Shown piece after piece: positions 37,789-46,707 of a stretch of 64,000 bases of DNA. Made by a program: the position numbers and the translations under genes. Positions within the stretch are counted from its first letter, which is position 1. Every line of letters starts with the position of its first letter. Source of the DNA: Paraglaciecola sp030730205 (GTDB lineage Bacteria > Pseudomonadota > Gammaproteobacteria > Enterobacterales > Alteromonadaceae). The stretch lies in NCBI RefSeq assembly GCF_052119645.1, contig NZ_JBGQOM010000007.1, forward strand, positions 124,001 through 188,000. The letters run 5' to 3'. The notes below the pieces were generated by a model. That model searched no databases and was not told the origin of the DNA. It saw only the letters and a list, made by a program, of their open reading frames with translations.

Positions 37789-38565
37789 TTGAGATATTTA
37801 CTTTTTGTTCTGTTCTTTCATTTTTCAAGTCCTACGGCACAAGAGTTAAGAATATACGCTGTAGATGAGCCACCAGCCGCTTACATCAATCAATATGAGC
37901 AGCAAGATGGTTACGTGCTGGCGATTGTAAAAGCCATGCAAAAAGAATTGAGTAACACCACACCAATCCTCTTTATTCCTGAAGGGCGGGCGCTCACTAT
38001 CATGGCACGTGAACCCAACGTGATCTTAATTGGTATTTCTAGAACACCTTCCCGTGAGCATCACTATTTTTGGCTCGCCCAAGTGATGGTCAAAAAATGG
38101 CAAGTCTATGCCTTGAGTGGTGTTGCAATGAATATCGACACACTTGACGATCTTAAAGTCTTGGCAAATATCGGTGTGGTGCGAGGTGACGTCAGAGAAG
38201 AGTGGTTAATTAATCGTCATTTCAAAAATTTAAACTCTGTGACCTTGCACAAACAAAATATTCAAATGCTTAAGCTAGGGCGAGTAAATGCCATTGTCTA
38301 TGATGAGCAAGGCTTACGATTCCATGCAAATACGTTAGGATTTAGGCTGGGGGATTTCACACCTGTTTACACGGTTAATATGGCTCCGGTATATATTGTG
38401 ATGTCAAAATATTCTAATCCAACCTTGGTGAAAAACTGGCAACAAGCCTTTAAAACGATTTCTAAAAATGGTGAACTGCAAAATATTTCAGAGCAGTGGC
38501 AAACTAAGTTGGCTCAAAAATACAATATGACCAGTGAAATACGTAACAACATCCTTGTTTTTTGA
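37789..38565 (+). CDS. Periplasmic solute-binding protein, family 3 type
   Basis: A 258-residue periplasmic amino-acid-type binding protein. Short signal peptide (about 1-17), then ELRIYAVDEPPAAYIN, the usual start of SBP family 3, and a second lobe from about 110. No permease or ATPase gene adjoins, so it may act as a sensor or an orphan receptor rather than a transporter component. The start is TTG at 37789, with GGAG seven bases upstream. Convergent with the chemoreceptor gene downstream. Confidence 0.75.
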   Translation: MRYLLFVLFFHFSSPTAQELRIYAVDEPPAAYINQYEQQDGYVLAIVKAMQKELSNTTPILFIPEGRALTIMAREPNVILIGISRTPSREHHYFWLAQVMVKKWQVYALSGVAMNIDTLDDLKVLANIGVVRGDVREEWLINRHFKNLNSVTLHKQNIQMLKLGRVNAIVYDEQGLRFHANTLGFRLGDFTPVYTVNMAPVYIVMSKYSNPTLVKNWQQAFKTISKNGELQNISEQWQTKLAQKYNMTSEIRNNILVF

Positions 38566-38585
38566 CTTGTCCTTTTGCGTTAAAT

Positions 38586-40226
38586 CTAAACCTTGAACCG
38601 CCCTACATTATTATTTAAACCATGAGCAAGCTTCGAAATATTGGACGCAACAGAATTTGTTTGTTTAACCACATCGTTACTTTTTTCTGATAAACCATTT
38701 AACAAACCAATCGTGCGGTTGATGTCATCCACCACCTCACTTTGTTCCTCGGTAGCTGTTGCTATCTGGAAAATAATGCCGGTTGTTGTAGTGACTGAGA
38801 CCGTTACTATTTCTAAGGCGTCATGCAGCTTTTGCGACATGTCTACCACGCCCTCTACTTGAGATGCGCCACTGGTAATGGCAGTCACCGCTTCTTCTAC
38901 GCCTTTTTCTAAACCAGCAATCATTTTTTGAATGTCTTCGGTTGATTTTTGTGTGCGGCTTGCCAAGGTACGTACTTCATCTGCCACTACCGCAAAACCT
39001 CGGCCCTGTTCGCCGGCTCTAGCAGCCTCAATTGCAGCATTCAGTGCAAGCAAATTAGTTTGGTCAGCAATAGAGCGAATAACATCTAACACCTTAACAA
39101 TTTGATTTGATTCAGTGGCAAGTTTAGCAATAACTTCTTTAGCATGAGAGATTGCCTTAGATAGCTGCGTGATAGTCGCTACCGATTCATCCACCACTTT
39201 TGTTGATGCAATCGTATTTTGTTTCACGGCTTCTGTTTCAGTTTGTGCCGTTTGTGAACTTCGGGCTATTTCGTGGATTGCTTGACCCATCTGATTAAGG
39301 GCGTCTGAAATCTGATGCAAGTTAATTGATTGCTCTTGCGATATCGATTGATTTTGTTTAGCTGAACTATCTAAGTCTTTAACGGTTTGATTGAGGGTTA
39401 CAGCATCATCTTTGACATCAACAATTAAGGCTTGTAGCTTAGACATCATTCCGTTAAATGTGCCCGCTAACGTAGCCAATTCATCTTTACCTTTTGCGTC
39501 TAGACGTGAGCGCAAATCCCCTTCACCTTCACTGATGGTTTTAATCACGTTATTCAGTTCACTTACACGTGTTGTAACCAATCTCGGACCAATAACCACA
39601 CTGGTTACACATACAATCAATGATATTAAAATAAGAAGGTTGAGGATTATTTGCTGATTTGAACTTGCCTGTTTGGCCTCTTCAGTGATTAGATCAGCGA
39701 CTTCTTTGGCTTTGCTCCCCATCACATCGTAGTTTTCTCTGAGTCGCTCAAAATCCGCCATCACTTCATTACTAAGCTTGTTTGACGCTTCTTTAAGCTG
39801 CCCCTGATCAGCCAAAGTAAACACACTTTTTGCTGATGTTAGCCAACGGTTGTAATCACTTTCAAACGAGGTAATTGATTGTTCTATCTGCGGGTAGTCC
39901 TTTAACAAGCTTCTGGTTTTATTCATCCGATCTAAAGCTTGTTTCGCATTGTCATTAAAATCTTGCAAATCATCAGCGGTGTCAATTTGCCCATGATTTT
40001 TCTTCATCAAATAGTTTTGACTGGCGGTTAAGGCTTGATAAAGATCTCTGTCTGCGTTTAACGCTGCTTCAATAGAATTAAGAAAGGTACCAGAAAGTCG
40101 CTCCGTATTTTGCGTTAAATTGCTGTTTGACCACAGGCTCAAACCACTGATAAGCACTAGCATAAACGTAATGGCTAACAAGGGTATAGCAAACTTATAG
40201 CGGATGGATAAATCGTTGATATTCAC
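38586..40226 (-). CDS. Methyl-accepting chemotaxis protein
   Basis: A 546-residue chemoreceptor: membrane helix (about 12-32), helical periplasmic four-helix-bundle sensor (about 35-190), second membrane helix (about 193-213), HAMP (about 215-265) and a cytoplasmic signalling domain with the hairpin tip DQTNLLALNAAIEAARAGE near residue 390. It starts with GTG, with AGGGG upstream. It lacks a C-terminal CheR-docking pentapeptide (ends NNVGRFKV). The ligand is unknown. Confidence 0.92.
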   Translation of the reverse strand: MNINDLSIRYKFAIPLLAITFMLVLISGLSLWSNSNLTQNTERLSGTFLNSIEAALNADRDLYQALTASQNYLMKKNHGQIDTADDLQDFNDNAKQALDRMNKTRSLLKDYPQIEQSITSFESDYNRWLTSAKSVFTLADQGQLKEASNKLSNEVMADFERLRENYDVMGSKAKEVADLITEEAKQASSNQQIILNLLILISLIVCVTSVVIGPRLVTTRVSELNNVIKTISEGEGDLRSRLDAKGKDELATLAGTFNGMMSKLQALIVDVKDDAVTLNQTVKDLDSSAKQNQSISQEQSINLHQISDALNQMGQAIHEIARSSQTAQTETEAVKQNTIASTKVVDESVATITQLSKAISHAKEVIAKLATESNQIVKVLDVIRSIADQTNLLALNAAIEAARAGEQGRGFAVVADEVRTLASRTQKSTEDIQKMIAGLEKGVEEAVTAITSGASQVEGVVDMSQKLHDALEIVTVSVTTTTGIIFQIATATEEQSEVVDDINRTIGLLNGLSEKSNDVVKQTNSVASNISKLAHGLNNNVGRFKV

Positions 40227-40572
40227 GGATACAGCCCCTTACATCGGTATAATTGGTAAATTTTATAATCTTGCCAGTGTGATATTTAGCAAAAGTAGCA
40301 TTGTCCAAGTCCCTTCGTTGTGTCCTCGTTACTGCGAATTGAGCGTATTCTAAATGATGCAAAATACGATCAAGTTGAATATCTTTGTATCGGCAACGAA
40401 GTGTTTTTCAACACTTGGTATATGTTAATAATTCAAAAATTGCAACGAACATAAAAGCTAAAAACACAATAAACAGACTTTATTGAGAGCTTTATTTCTG
40501 TTGCTAGCGTCACTTGATTTATTGTACTAAGCTGCAAATTCTTTTGGTAATTCTGTGAGTAGAGGTAGTGTA
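40227..40572. other. 346-base intergenic region between chemoreceptor and porin-like gene
   Basis: AT-rich, divergent promoter region. It holds a small hairpin AAGTGTT / AACACTT (about 40400-40418). No supported gene; one short antisense ORF overlaps the next gene and is rejected. Confidence 0.5.
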
Positions 40573-41364
40573 ATGAGCGTAAATAAATTAACTGTAGAGG
40601 GTAATACCTGTTGTACTGCAAAGAATATTTCTATGCTTAATATCAACAAACTGGCTCAAATGCTGTTGGGCTTATTTCTAAGTCTGTTTTTCTTTTCTGC
40701 TTTAGCTGACAACACTGGGGGCGTTTTTGGACCTGTAGTCAACGACGGCCACCGTTCGTTTGAATATCGTATCGGTATCGACCCTGACAATGCTGCGGGC
40801 GAAGTTGGTTTTGCCCATAGGATCCACTACCAGCAAGCCATCAACGGTGATTTTCAGTGGCGCATTTTGGCTCAAGCGCGCAAAACTGCTCGATCAGACA
40901 ACGATTTTGACTTTATTCAAGGTGAGTTAACGTGGGAGTTGCAAGGTACCGACACCTACAAAACCGGTTTGCGTTTTGATTTACGCTACCGTGATGCTGG
41001 ACGGGCGGATCAGTTTGGGGTGAACTGGATGCATCAGTTTAAATTACAAGATAATTGGAATGCTCGACTTGTTGCGATGACGAGCGTGCAATTTGGCTCA
41101 AATGCAGCTGACGGTGTGGGCCTTGCTACAAGGGGCAGTGTATGGAAGAAATCCAATTACGGGGATATCGGGGTCGAGCTCTACAATAGTTACGGTAGAA
41201 CCTCTGATATCCAAGATTTTAAAGATCAAAATCACGCTATAGGTCCATTCTTTCAAAGAGCAGTAGGTAAAGAGGGTTGGCAAGTGTTTGCTGGGGTTTT
41301 ATTTGGTATTACAGATAAAGCAGCAGATACGGATCTGCGTTTCAGGATCAGCAAAAAGTTATAA
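40573..41364 (+). CDS. Putative outer-membrane beta-barrel protein, unknown family
   Basis: 263 residues starting at the ATG at 40573, with AGAGGTAG six bases upstream (an upstream GTG at 40555 would add six). The signal peptide ends near residue 45 (FFSALA), with an unusually long n-region; a later ATG is also possible. The mature part alternates aromatic and charged residues in beta-strand fashion (YRIGIDPDN, GDFQWRILAQA, GLRFDLRYRD), ending RFRISKKL. No family recognised. It is single and upstream of the PHK-like gene. Confidence 0.62.
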   Translation: MSVNKLTVEGNTCCTAKNISMLNINKLAQMLLGLFLSLFFFSALADNTGGVFGPVVNDGHRSFEYRIGIDPDNAAGEVGFAHRIHYQQAINGDFQWRILAQARKTARSDNDFDFIQGELTWELQGTDTYKTGLRFDLRYRDAGRADQFGVNWMHQFKLQDNWNARLVAMTSVQFGSNAADGVGLATRGSVWKKSNYGDIGVELYNSYGRTSDIQDFKDQNHAIGPFFQRAVGKEGWQVFAGVLFGITDKAADTDLRFRISKKL

Positions 41365-41882
41365 ATTTTAACACATATTATTACCCCGCTAGCCTAGGCA
41401 AACCTGCATATTACTTTGTTATGCTTAGGCTAGTTGCGGGGATATTTTACCCATGCGTTTGTCACTTTTTCGTTCAGCGCCCACCAGTAATGCTATTTAA
41501 CGCCTGTTCCTCTGCTTACTTACCTCATGAAATCCACCTAGAATAAACGGAGCTTATTTATGCCCTCAAAGTGTGCAGATATCAGGCTTGTTGCTCAAAA
41601 ATATAGGTTTTACTTATATTAACTTATACGATTAAGTTATTCTTTTTGCTATTATCCGCTCCAGATATGCAAAAATTGAAATTAAATTGGCCAATTACAT
41701 GGAATTTTACAAAGCCCGTTTTTATTTTTAATTAATGGGACTAAGTGGCGCGTACTTTGCTGAACCCATTTTAGATTTAGGTGATTTTTCAACAAAGTAA
41801 GCTCTGTCACAAACTTGTGATAACACACTCTTCGGATGCCACTTTTTTCTTGCATCCCATTTGCTAGTAAACAGGATAAATT
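41365..41882. other. 518-base intergenic region
   Basis: No gene supported. It holds the hairpin at 41384-41441 and an AT-rich region upstream of the phosphorylase-kinase-like gene. The only translation signal is the AGGAT ribosome site just before 41883. Confidence 0.5.
41384..41448 (+). terminator. Long hairpin, possible terminator
   Basis: CCCCGCTAGCCTA (41384-41396) pairs with TAGGCTAGTTGCGGGG (41426-41441), with a short T-run following. Probably a terminator for the putative outer-membrane protein gene, though the T-tract is poor. Confidence 0.5.
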
Positions 41883-44800
41883 ATGCGAGACATAGAATTA
41901 ACAACCAGCCTAGATGCGTATTACAGGCAGATTAAATCGGTCATTATCGACAAACAGCACCCTATATCAGGGTTGTTGCCAGCCAGTACCGCCATAACTA
42001 ATCACGGTAATTACCAAGACGCGTGGGTCAGAGATAACGTATACAGTATATTGGCTGTATGGGGTTTAGCCTTAGCCTACCGCCAGCTTGATAATGATGG
42101 CGGACGAGGCGTTGAACTCGAGCAGCGCACCGTTAAGCTGATGCGCGGCTTGTTACGTTCAATGATGAGTCAATCAGCAAAAGTAGAGGCCTTTAAAAAA
42201 AGTCGCAGCCCGCTCGATTCATTGCATGCTAAATACGACACCGCCACCGGTGAAAATGTGGTGGCAGACGATGAGTGGGGCCATTTACAAATAGATGCGA
42301 CATCCGTGTTTTTGTTGATGATGACCCAAATGATCACCTCTGGCTTGAATATTATTTGGACTGATGAAGAAGTCTGCTTTGTGCAGAATTTGGTCTATTA
42401 CATCGAACGGGCGTACCGCACCCCAGATTACGGTATTTGGGAGCGTGGCGCTAAATCTAATAGCGGTAGTGTCGAATTAAATGCCAGTTCATTAGGGATG
42501 GCAAAAGCAGCACTTGAGGCTTTATCAGGCTTTAATTTGTTTGGCGCTAAAGGCTCACAAAGCTCAGTACTCCATGTTATTCCTGACAACATTGCTCAGG
42601 CAAACATTACGCTAACCGCCATGTTACCCAGAGAGTCAAATACCAAAGAAATTGACGCGGCATTACTCAGTGTTATTGGATTTCCGGCCTTTACCGTTCC
42701 TGACTCTGAGCTTGCCAATAAAGTGCGTAACGATATTATTAGCAAGTTAGAAGGCCGTTATGGCTTAAAGCGCTTTTTACGTGACGGCCACCAAACCGAA
42801 TTGGAAGACGAAGCCCGCCTGCATTATGAAGAACAAGAATTAAAGCAGTTTGAACACATAGAGTCAGAGTGGCCCTTATTTTATGCCTATCTTTATCTTG
42901 ATGCGATATTCCGTGAAGACCGCACTCAAATTGATCACTACCGAGCCCGTTTAGACGCTGTGTTAGTTGAACAGGATGGTTACCTGCTATTACCAGAACT
43001 GTATTATGTCCCACTAGAATCCATAGAGCTTGAAAAGAAAAATCCCGGCTCACAAGACCGATTGCCAAACGAAAACGTCCCCTTGGTATGGGCGCAAAGC
43101 CTGTTTTTATTGGGGGCGATGCTAGAAGACGGCTTGTTACGACCTGGCGATTTAGACCCCTTAGGACGTCGTCATGCTCAACCTTTAAAACAACCAGTGG
43201 TGCAGCTTATATTTTTGGCTGAAGACCAAGCGTTGCAGGAAGAGTTGGCCACCTTTGGAGTGAGTACGGAAACGCTCAGTGATATTGCCCCTGTTCAAGT
43301 CTGTCGACCAGAAGATATTGCCAACGTACACTCTCAAGTGGGGCGTTGTGACAGCCTGGGGTTATCGGGACGGACCTATCGCGTACCTAAGAGTTTAACC
43401 ACTAGCCGTATTTACATGTTAGAAAAGTCGCGAGTGGTGTGTCTGACCCCTTCTTTTATGCAGCAAGCTTTTTTCCTCAGTTACGATATCGACTTTTTAG
43501 TGCGCCGGTTTAAAAGTGAATTACGTTACTTGCAGCGAAATTGGACTGAGTTGGGCCGTCCCACTGTCACGGTGCTATTAACTAAAAACTTGCTTGATGC
43601 CGACCGAACGACGTTTTTCGAATTGATGAAACAAGTCGAAGGCGGTGAGGTTGATGGTATAGCGGTCAAACATGGCAAAATGGCACAACTTTCTGCTACC
43701 GCAAGCGTAGAGCGAATTGGTAATTTACATGGCTTTAGTTTGCCTGATATGCCCCTAGAGCAGATGTTGGCCACGTCATGTAGGCTCAATGTTAGTGCTA
43801 AGCATAGTCCCTTGTCACCCAGTCAAGCACTTGAGATCGATTTGTGCAGTGAGTCGCAGGTTTTAATCGGGCGTTTAGCCCAGGCCAATAACATCTTTGA
43901 ACAAATTGCTTTGCTCTCAGCCTTGGTTAAGTTACAAAATTTAGATGCTTTGGTTGATATTGACGGCGGAGTGTATTCATTACGTGATTTGATTGAAGAA
44001 GTATATTGTCAAGCAGGTCGTTTACGAGTCTGGTCTGTACTGCGTGCTGCTTCTGGTCTGTTAGGGAAATCAGATGGTGATCTAGGTTTAGCCGTGAGTG
44101 CCTTGCTGGTAGCACAAAAAATTATTCAGGTAGGACGTTCCTATAGTGACGATTCTCTCATTTCTCGCCCGCTGCAAGATGATGAATTACTTACCAAAAT
44201 TCAAACCTATTGCCGTGAAGACGCCCGAGACCAAATTTTAACTCAAGAAGTATTGTTGTGTTTGGGATTATTAATTAAAGCTCGTCCTGAGCTATTCAGT
44301 GAATTACTGACTATTCGGGTCAGCCATTTAATTATGCTGCTCACCAGTCAAATTGCTCGCGCTGATGATATGGCACCTGATGAAGCCTATGAATGTTTAA
44401 TGGCCATGCCACCTTCAGTGATTCAAGAGCGTCTAGAGGCGGTGTTAGAAAATTACCAATCATTGGCTGACCTACCGCAAAAAATGGAGCAATTACACGC
44501 TAAAGGCAGCTCTGACACCCTACATTGGCAACAAAATTTAGGCCTAGAGCGACTTGTGACACCGGTTGACGGATGGTTAGCATGGCGCCAACACCAAGGT
44601 ATTATTGACCGCCGTTCGGCTGCATTTAACGAGCAAATATGGTTGATACTGCACCATACAACAGGCTTGGTGATTGGCAATAAAATGGACAAACGCAACC
44701 GTATTCACAGCAGTATAGTCTTGAGTGATATGACTCCTGGTGAAGCCGCTTTTGCTTTGTTGACTGAGCACATGCTGAACAATATCCAAGCTGCAGAATA

Positions 44801-45113
44801 TCGTCAATTGACCATTGAAGCGCTTACCGCAGTCGCCAGCTTCTTTGCGCAAAATCCAAGCTTAATTGTGGATGAAGCCATCGTGGTGGATGTGGCAATT
44901 GGCCATGCTGTTAACTTAGCCTATTTAAAACAATATCCTGAAAGGGCGTCTAACTATACTGAATATAAGAGCCACGCATGGGAATGTTTCTATGCGCTAT
45001 CCCCCTTAGAAACCAGTGCGTTTATTGTCTCAGCCTTAAGTAATTTGCTTACTGTGCGTACTGGTGGGCTTGATATGATGGAGCAATCAGATGAGTGTGA
45101 ACCAATAGCTTAA
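41883..45113 (+). CDS. Full-length phosphorylase kinase alpha/beta-like (GH15-related) protein
   Basis: A 1076-residue cytosolic protein that resembles the eukaryotic phosphorylase kinase alpha/beta regulatory subunits along most of its length. Shared blocks are NYQDAWVRDNVYSILAVWGL (about 43-62), KLMRGLL, SLHAKYDT, WGHLQIDATSVFLL, GIWERG (Glu187; the GH15 catalytic-acid position), LNASS-GMAKAALEAL, KLEGRYGLKRFLRDG and SEWPLFYAYL. The second half also matches: LTQEVLLCLGLLIKARPELFSE and MTPGEAAF. The N-terminal half is an alpha/alpha toroid of the GH15 fold. It may act on alpha-glucans or regulate a carbohydrate enzyme; no glycogen gene adjoins. Confidence 0.88.
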   Translation: MRDIELTTSLDAYYRQIKSVIIDKQHPISGLLPASTAITNHGNYQDAWVRDNVYSILAVWGLALAYRQLDNDGGRGVELEQRTVKLMRGLLRSMMSQSAKVEAFKKSRSPLDSLHAKYDTATGENVVADDEWGHLQIDATSVFLLMMTQMITSGLNIIWTDEEVCFVQNLVYYIERAYRTPDYGIWERGAKSNSGSVELNASSLGMAKAALEALSGFNLFGAKGSQSSVLHVIPDNIAQANITLTAMLPRESNTKEIDAALLSVIGFPAFTVPDSELANKVRNDIISKLEGRYGLKRFLRDGHQTELEDEARLHYEEQELKQFEHIESEWPLFYAYLYLDAIFREDRTQIDHYRARLDAVLVEQDGYLLLPELYYVPLESIELEKKNPGSQDRLPNENVPLVWAQSLFLLGAMLEDGLLRPGDLDPLGRRHAQPLKQPVVQLIFLAEDQALQEELATFGVSTETLSDIAPVQVCRPEDIANVHSQVGRCDSLGLSGRTYRVPKSLTTSRIYMLEKSRVVCLTPSFMQQAFFLSYDIDFLVRRFKSELRYLQRNWTELGRPTVTVLLTKNLLDADRTTFFELMKQVEGGEVDGIAVKHGKMAQLSATASVERIGNLHGFSLPDMPLEQMLATSCRLNVSAKHSPLSPSQALEIDLCSESQVLIGRLAQANNIFEQIALLSALVKLQNLDALVDIDGGVYSLRDLIEEVYCQAGRLRVWSVLRAASGLLGKSDGDLGLAVSALLVAQKIIQVGRSYSDDSLISRPLQDDELLTKIQTYCREDARDQILTQEVLLCLGLLIKARPELFSELLTIRVSHLIMLLTSQIARADDMAPDEAYECLMAMPPSVIQERLEAVLENYQSLADLPQKMEQLHAKGSSDTLHWQQNLGLERLVTPVDGWLAWRQHQGIIDRRSAAFNEQIWLILHHTTGLVIGNKMDKRNRIHSSIVLSDMTPGEAAFALLTEHMLNNIQAAEYRQLTIEALTAVASFFAQNPSLIVDEAIVVDVAIGHAVNLAYLKQYPERASNYTEYKSHAWECFYALSPLETSAFIVSALSNLLTVRTGGLDMMEQSDECEPIA

Positions 45114-45151
45114 GCCAGATGGAAAACACTATCTGTAGTGGATGTATTGTG

Positions 45152-45186
45152 GGAGTTTGCATAAGGCAAACTCCTTGCTCTTTTTT
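45152..45186 (+). terminator. Terminator after the PHK-like gene
   Basis: The stem GGAGTTTGC (45152-45160) and GCAAACTCC (45166-45174) is followed shortly by a T-run (45179-45186). Confidence 0.85.
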
Positions 45187-45247
45187 CTAGATTCTACTAA
45201 ATAATTCAGTAAACTTAAGCGCTACTTTCTCTGCAGTGTTATGTTTT

Positions 45248-45865
45248 ATGCCTGATTGGTCTATTCTCGCGGTCTTCATTCCTACCTTCTTTTTTGTCTC
45301 TATCACTCCGGGCTTATGCATGACCTTAGCCATGACCCTGGGCATGAGTGTTGGCATGCGTCGAACCTTGTGGATGATGCTCGGTGAGGTTGTTGGTGTC
45401 GCGTTAGTCGCAATTGCTGCAGTAATGGGGGTCGCTACATTAATGCTAAACTTCCCGCAAATATTCATGCTATTCAAATGGGCTGGTGGGGGCTATTTAG
45501 CCTATGTGGGAGTGATGATGTGGCGCGCAAAAGCTCAGCCTATTACCAATGAGTATATGCACAAACCACCGAGCAATCTGGCGTTGGTCTCTCAAGGCTT
45601 TATTACAGCCATCGCGAATCCCAAAGGTTGGGCGTTTATGATTTCTTTGCTCCCGCCATTTTTGAGCCTCGAGAAGCCAATTAGTATTCAGTTAGGCGTA
45701 TTTGTTGGCATCATTATGTGCAGTGAATTTTTGTGTATGACTGCCTACGCCAGCGGCGGTAAATCATTACGTTTATTTCTCAATCGCGGCGACAATATTC
45801 GATGGTTAAACCGAATCGCTGGGGCGCTATTAATTGGAGTGGGTCTTTGGTTAATTGCCGGATGA
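45248..45865 (+). CDS. LysE/RhtB-family amino-acid exporter
   Basis: A 205-residue inner-membrane protein with about six helices. The LysE signature occurs near the N-terminus (FFFVSITPGLCMTLAMTLGMSVGMRR), although PGP is replaced by PGL. The NPKGW block near residue 130 is conserved. The start is unclear: ATG at 45248 or GTG at 45236, neither with a good ribosome site. Substrate unknown. Confidence 0.87.
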   Translation: MPDWSILAVFIPTFFFVSITPGLCMTLAMTLGMSVGMRRTLWMMLGEVVGVALVAIAAVMGVATLMLNFPQIFMLFKWAGGGYLAYVGVMMWRAKAQPITNEYMHKPPSNLALVSQGFITAIANPKGWAFMISLLPPFLSLEKPISIQLGVFVGIIMCSEFLCMTAYASGGKSLRLFLNRGDNIRWLNRIAGALLIGVGLWLIAG

Positions 45866-45980
45866 AGTATTGCAATGGGTTATTATGCGCTCAGTCATAG
45901 ATTGCTCGTAGGCAAAGCAATGTGTGATCGTTATACTGAGTTTAGTCATATCGGCTATTGCACATAAAGAGAGAAATAAA

Positions 45981-46139
45981 ATGAATAAACTTGTGTTAAT
46001 TATATTGGCGATATTTTTGCCACCCATCGCGGTTTTTCTAAAAAGTGGTGTGGGTAAAGATTTGTTGATCAACGTTCTGCTTTGTATCTTATTTTACATT
46101 CCAGGCATTGTTCATGCCTTGTGGGTATGCACAAAATAA
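45981..46139 (+). CDS. Pmp3/YqaE-family small membrane peptide
   Basis: A 52-residue two-helix membrane protein of UPF0057 (Pmp3). Starts MNKLVLIILAIFLPPIAVFLKSG and ends IPGIVHALWV, both diagnostic. GAGA precedes the ATG; a longer frame upstream is rejected. Family members respond to salt or cold stress and affect membrane potential. Confidence 0.9.
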   Translation: MNKLVLIILAIFLPPIAVFLKSGVGKDLLINVLLCILFYIPGIVHALWVCTK

Positions 46140-46167
46140 AGTGACGCTTTACTGGCGTTGAAACTCA

Positions 46168-46191
46168 GCGCCATGATCGTTAGCATGGCGC
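46168..46191 (+). terminator. Hairpin downstream of the Pmp3-like gene
   Basis: The perfect eight-base stem GCGCCATG (46168-46175) and CATGGCGC (46184-46191) has no clear T-tract. A possible terminator or mRNA-stability element. Confidence 0.4.
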
Positions 46192-46267
46192 CCCTAATTA
46201 TTTAAGGTTGCCAAGCGAGTACCGCCGAATATATCTAGTGTGTGCTAAGGTCATTCAGGAGGTATAA

Positions 46268-46693
46268 ATGCTCTCTGTGTTTATTATTAACAGTTTAATT
46301 GTGGCGATAGTGGTGATGGTACATTATGAGTTTTTGTATCGCATTGTTTTGTATATGCCTCGTCTTAATATCAAACACAGTTACACTATCGTGTTTGGCG
46401 TATTCGGAGCCATGATCGCGCACGTCATAGAAATCTGGATTTTTGCCATAGCCTATTACTTGATGAATCTCGCTGAGGGCTGGGGCAAGCTAACAGGCAA
46501 TTTTAATGGCAGTTTAATGGATTGTGCTTATTTCTCTTTTACCGTGTTCAGTACCGTCGGTTTCGGTGATATTGAGCCCATAGGAAATCTGCGCTATTTA
46601 ACCGGCATTGAATCGTTAACAGGGCTAGTGTTAATAACGTGGACCGCATCGTTTTTATATTTTGAGATGCAGAAGCATTGGAGCACATTATAA
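46268..46693 (+). CDS. Two-TM potassium channel (Ion_trans_2)
   Basis: A 141-residue membrane protein with two or three helices and a pore loop carrying the potassium selectivity filter TVGFG (96-100, in FSTVGFGDIEP). There is no RCK domain, so gating is not by a cytosolic ligand domain here. AGGAGG precedes the ATG. Assembly would be tetrameric. Confidence 0.9.
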   Translation: MLSVFIINSLIVAIVVMVHYEFLYRIVLYMPRLNIKHSYTIVFGVFGAMIAHVIEIWIFAIAYYLMNLAEGWGKLTGNFNGSLMDCAYFSFTVFSTVGFGDIEPIGNLRYLTGIESLTGLVLITWTASFLYFEMQKHWSTL

Positions 46694-46707
46694 GACTACG
46701 CAACAAC

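Noticed and set aside
40433..40621. 62-residue minus-strand ORF
   Set aside because: It overlaps the start of the putative outer-membrane protein and has no ribosome site or protein-like pattern.
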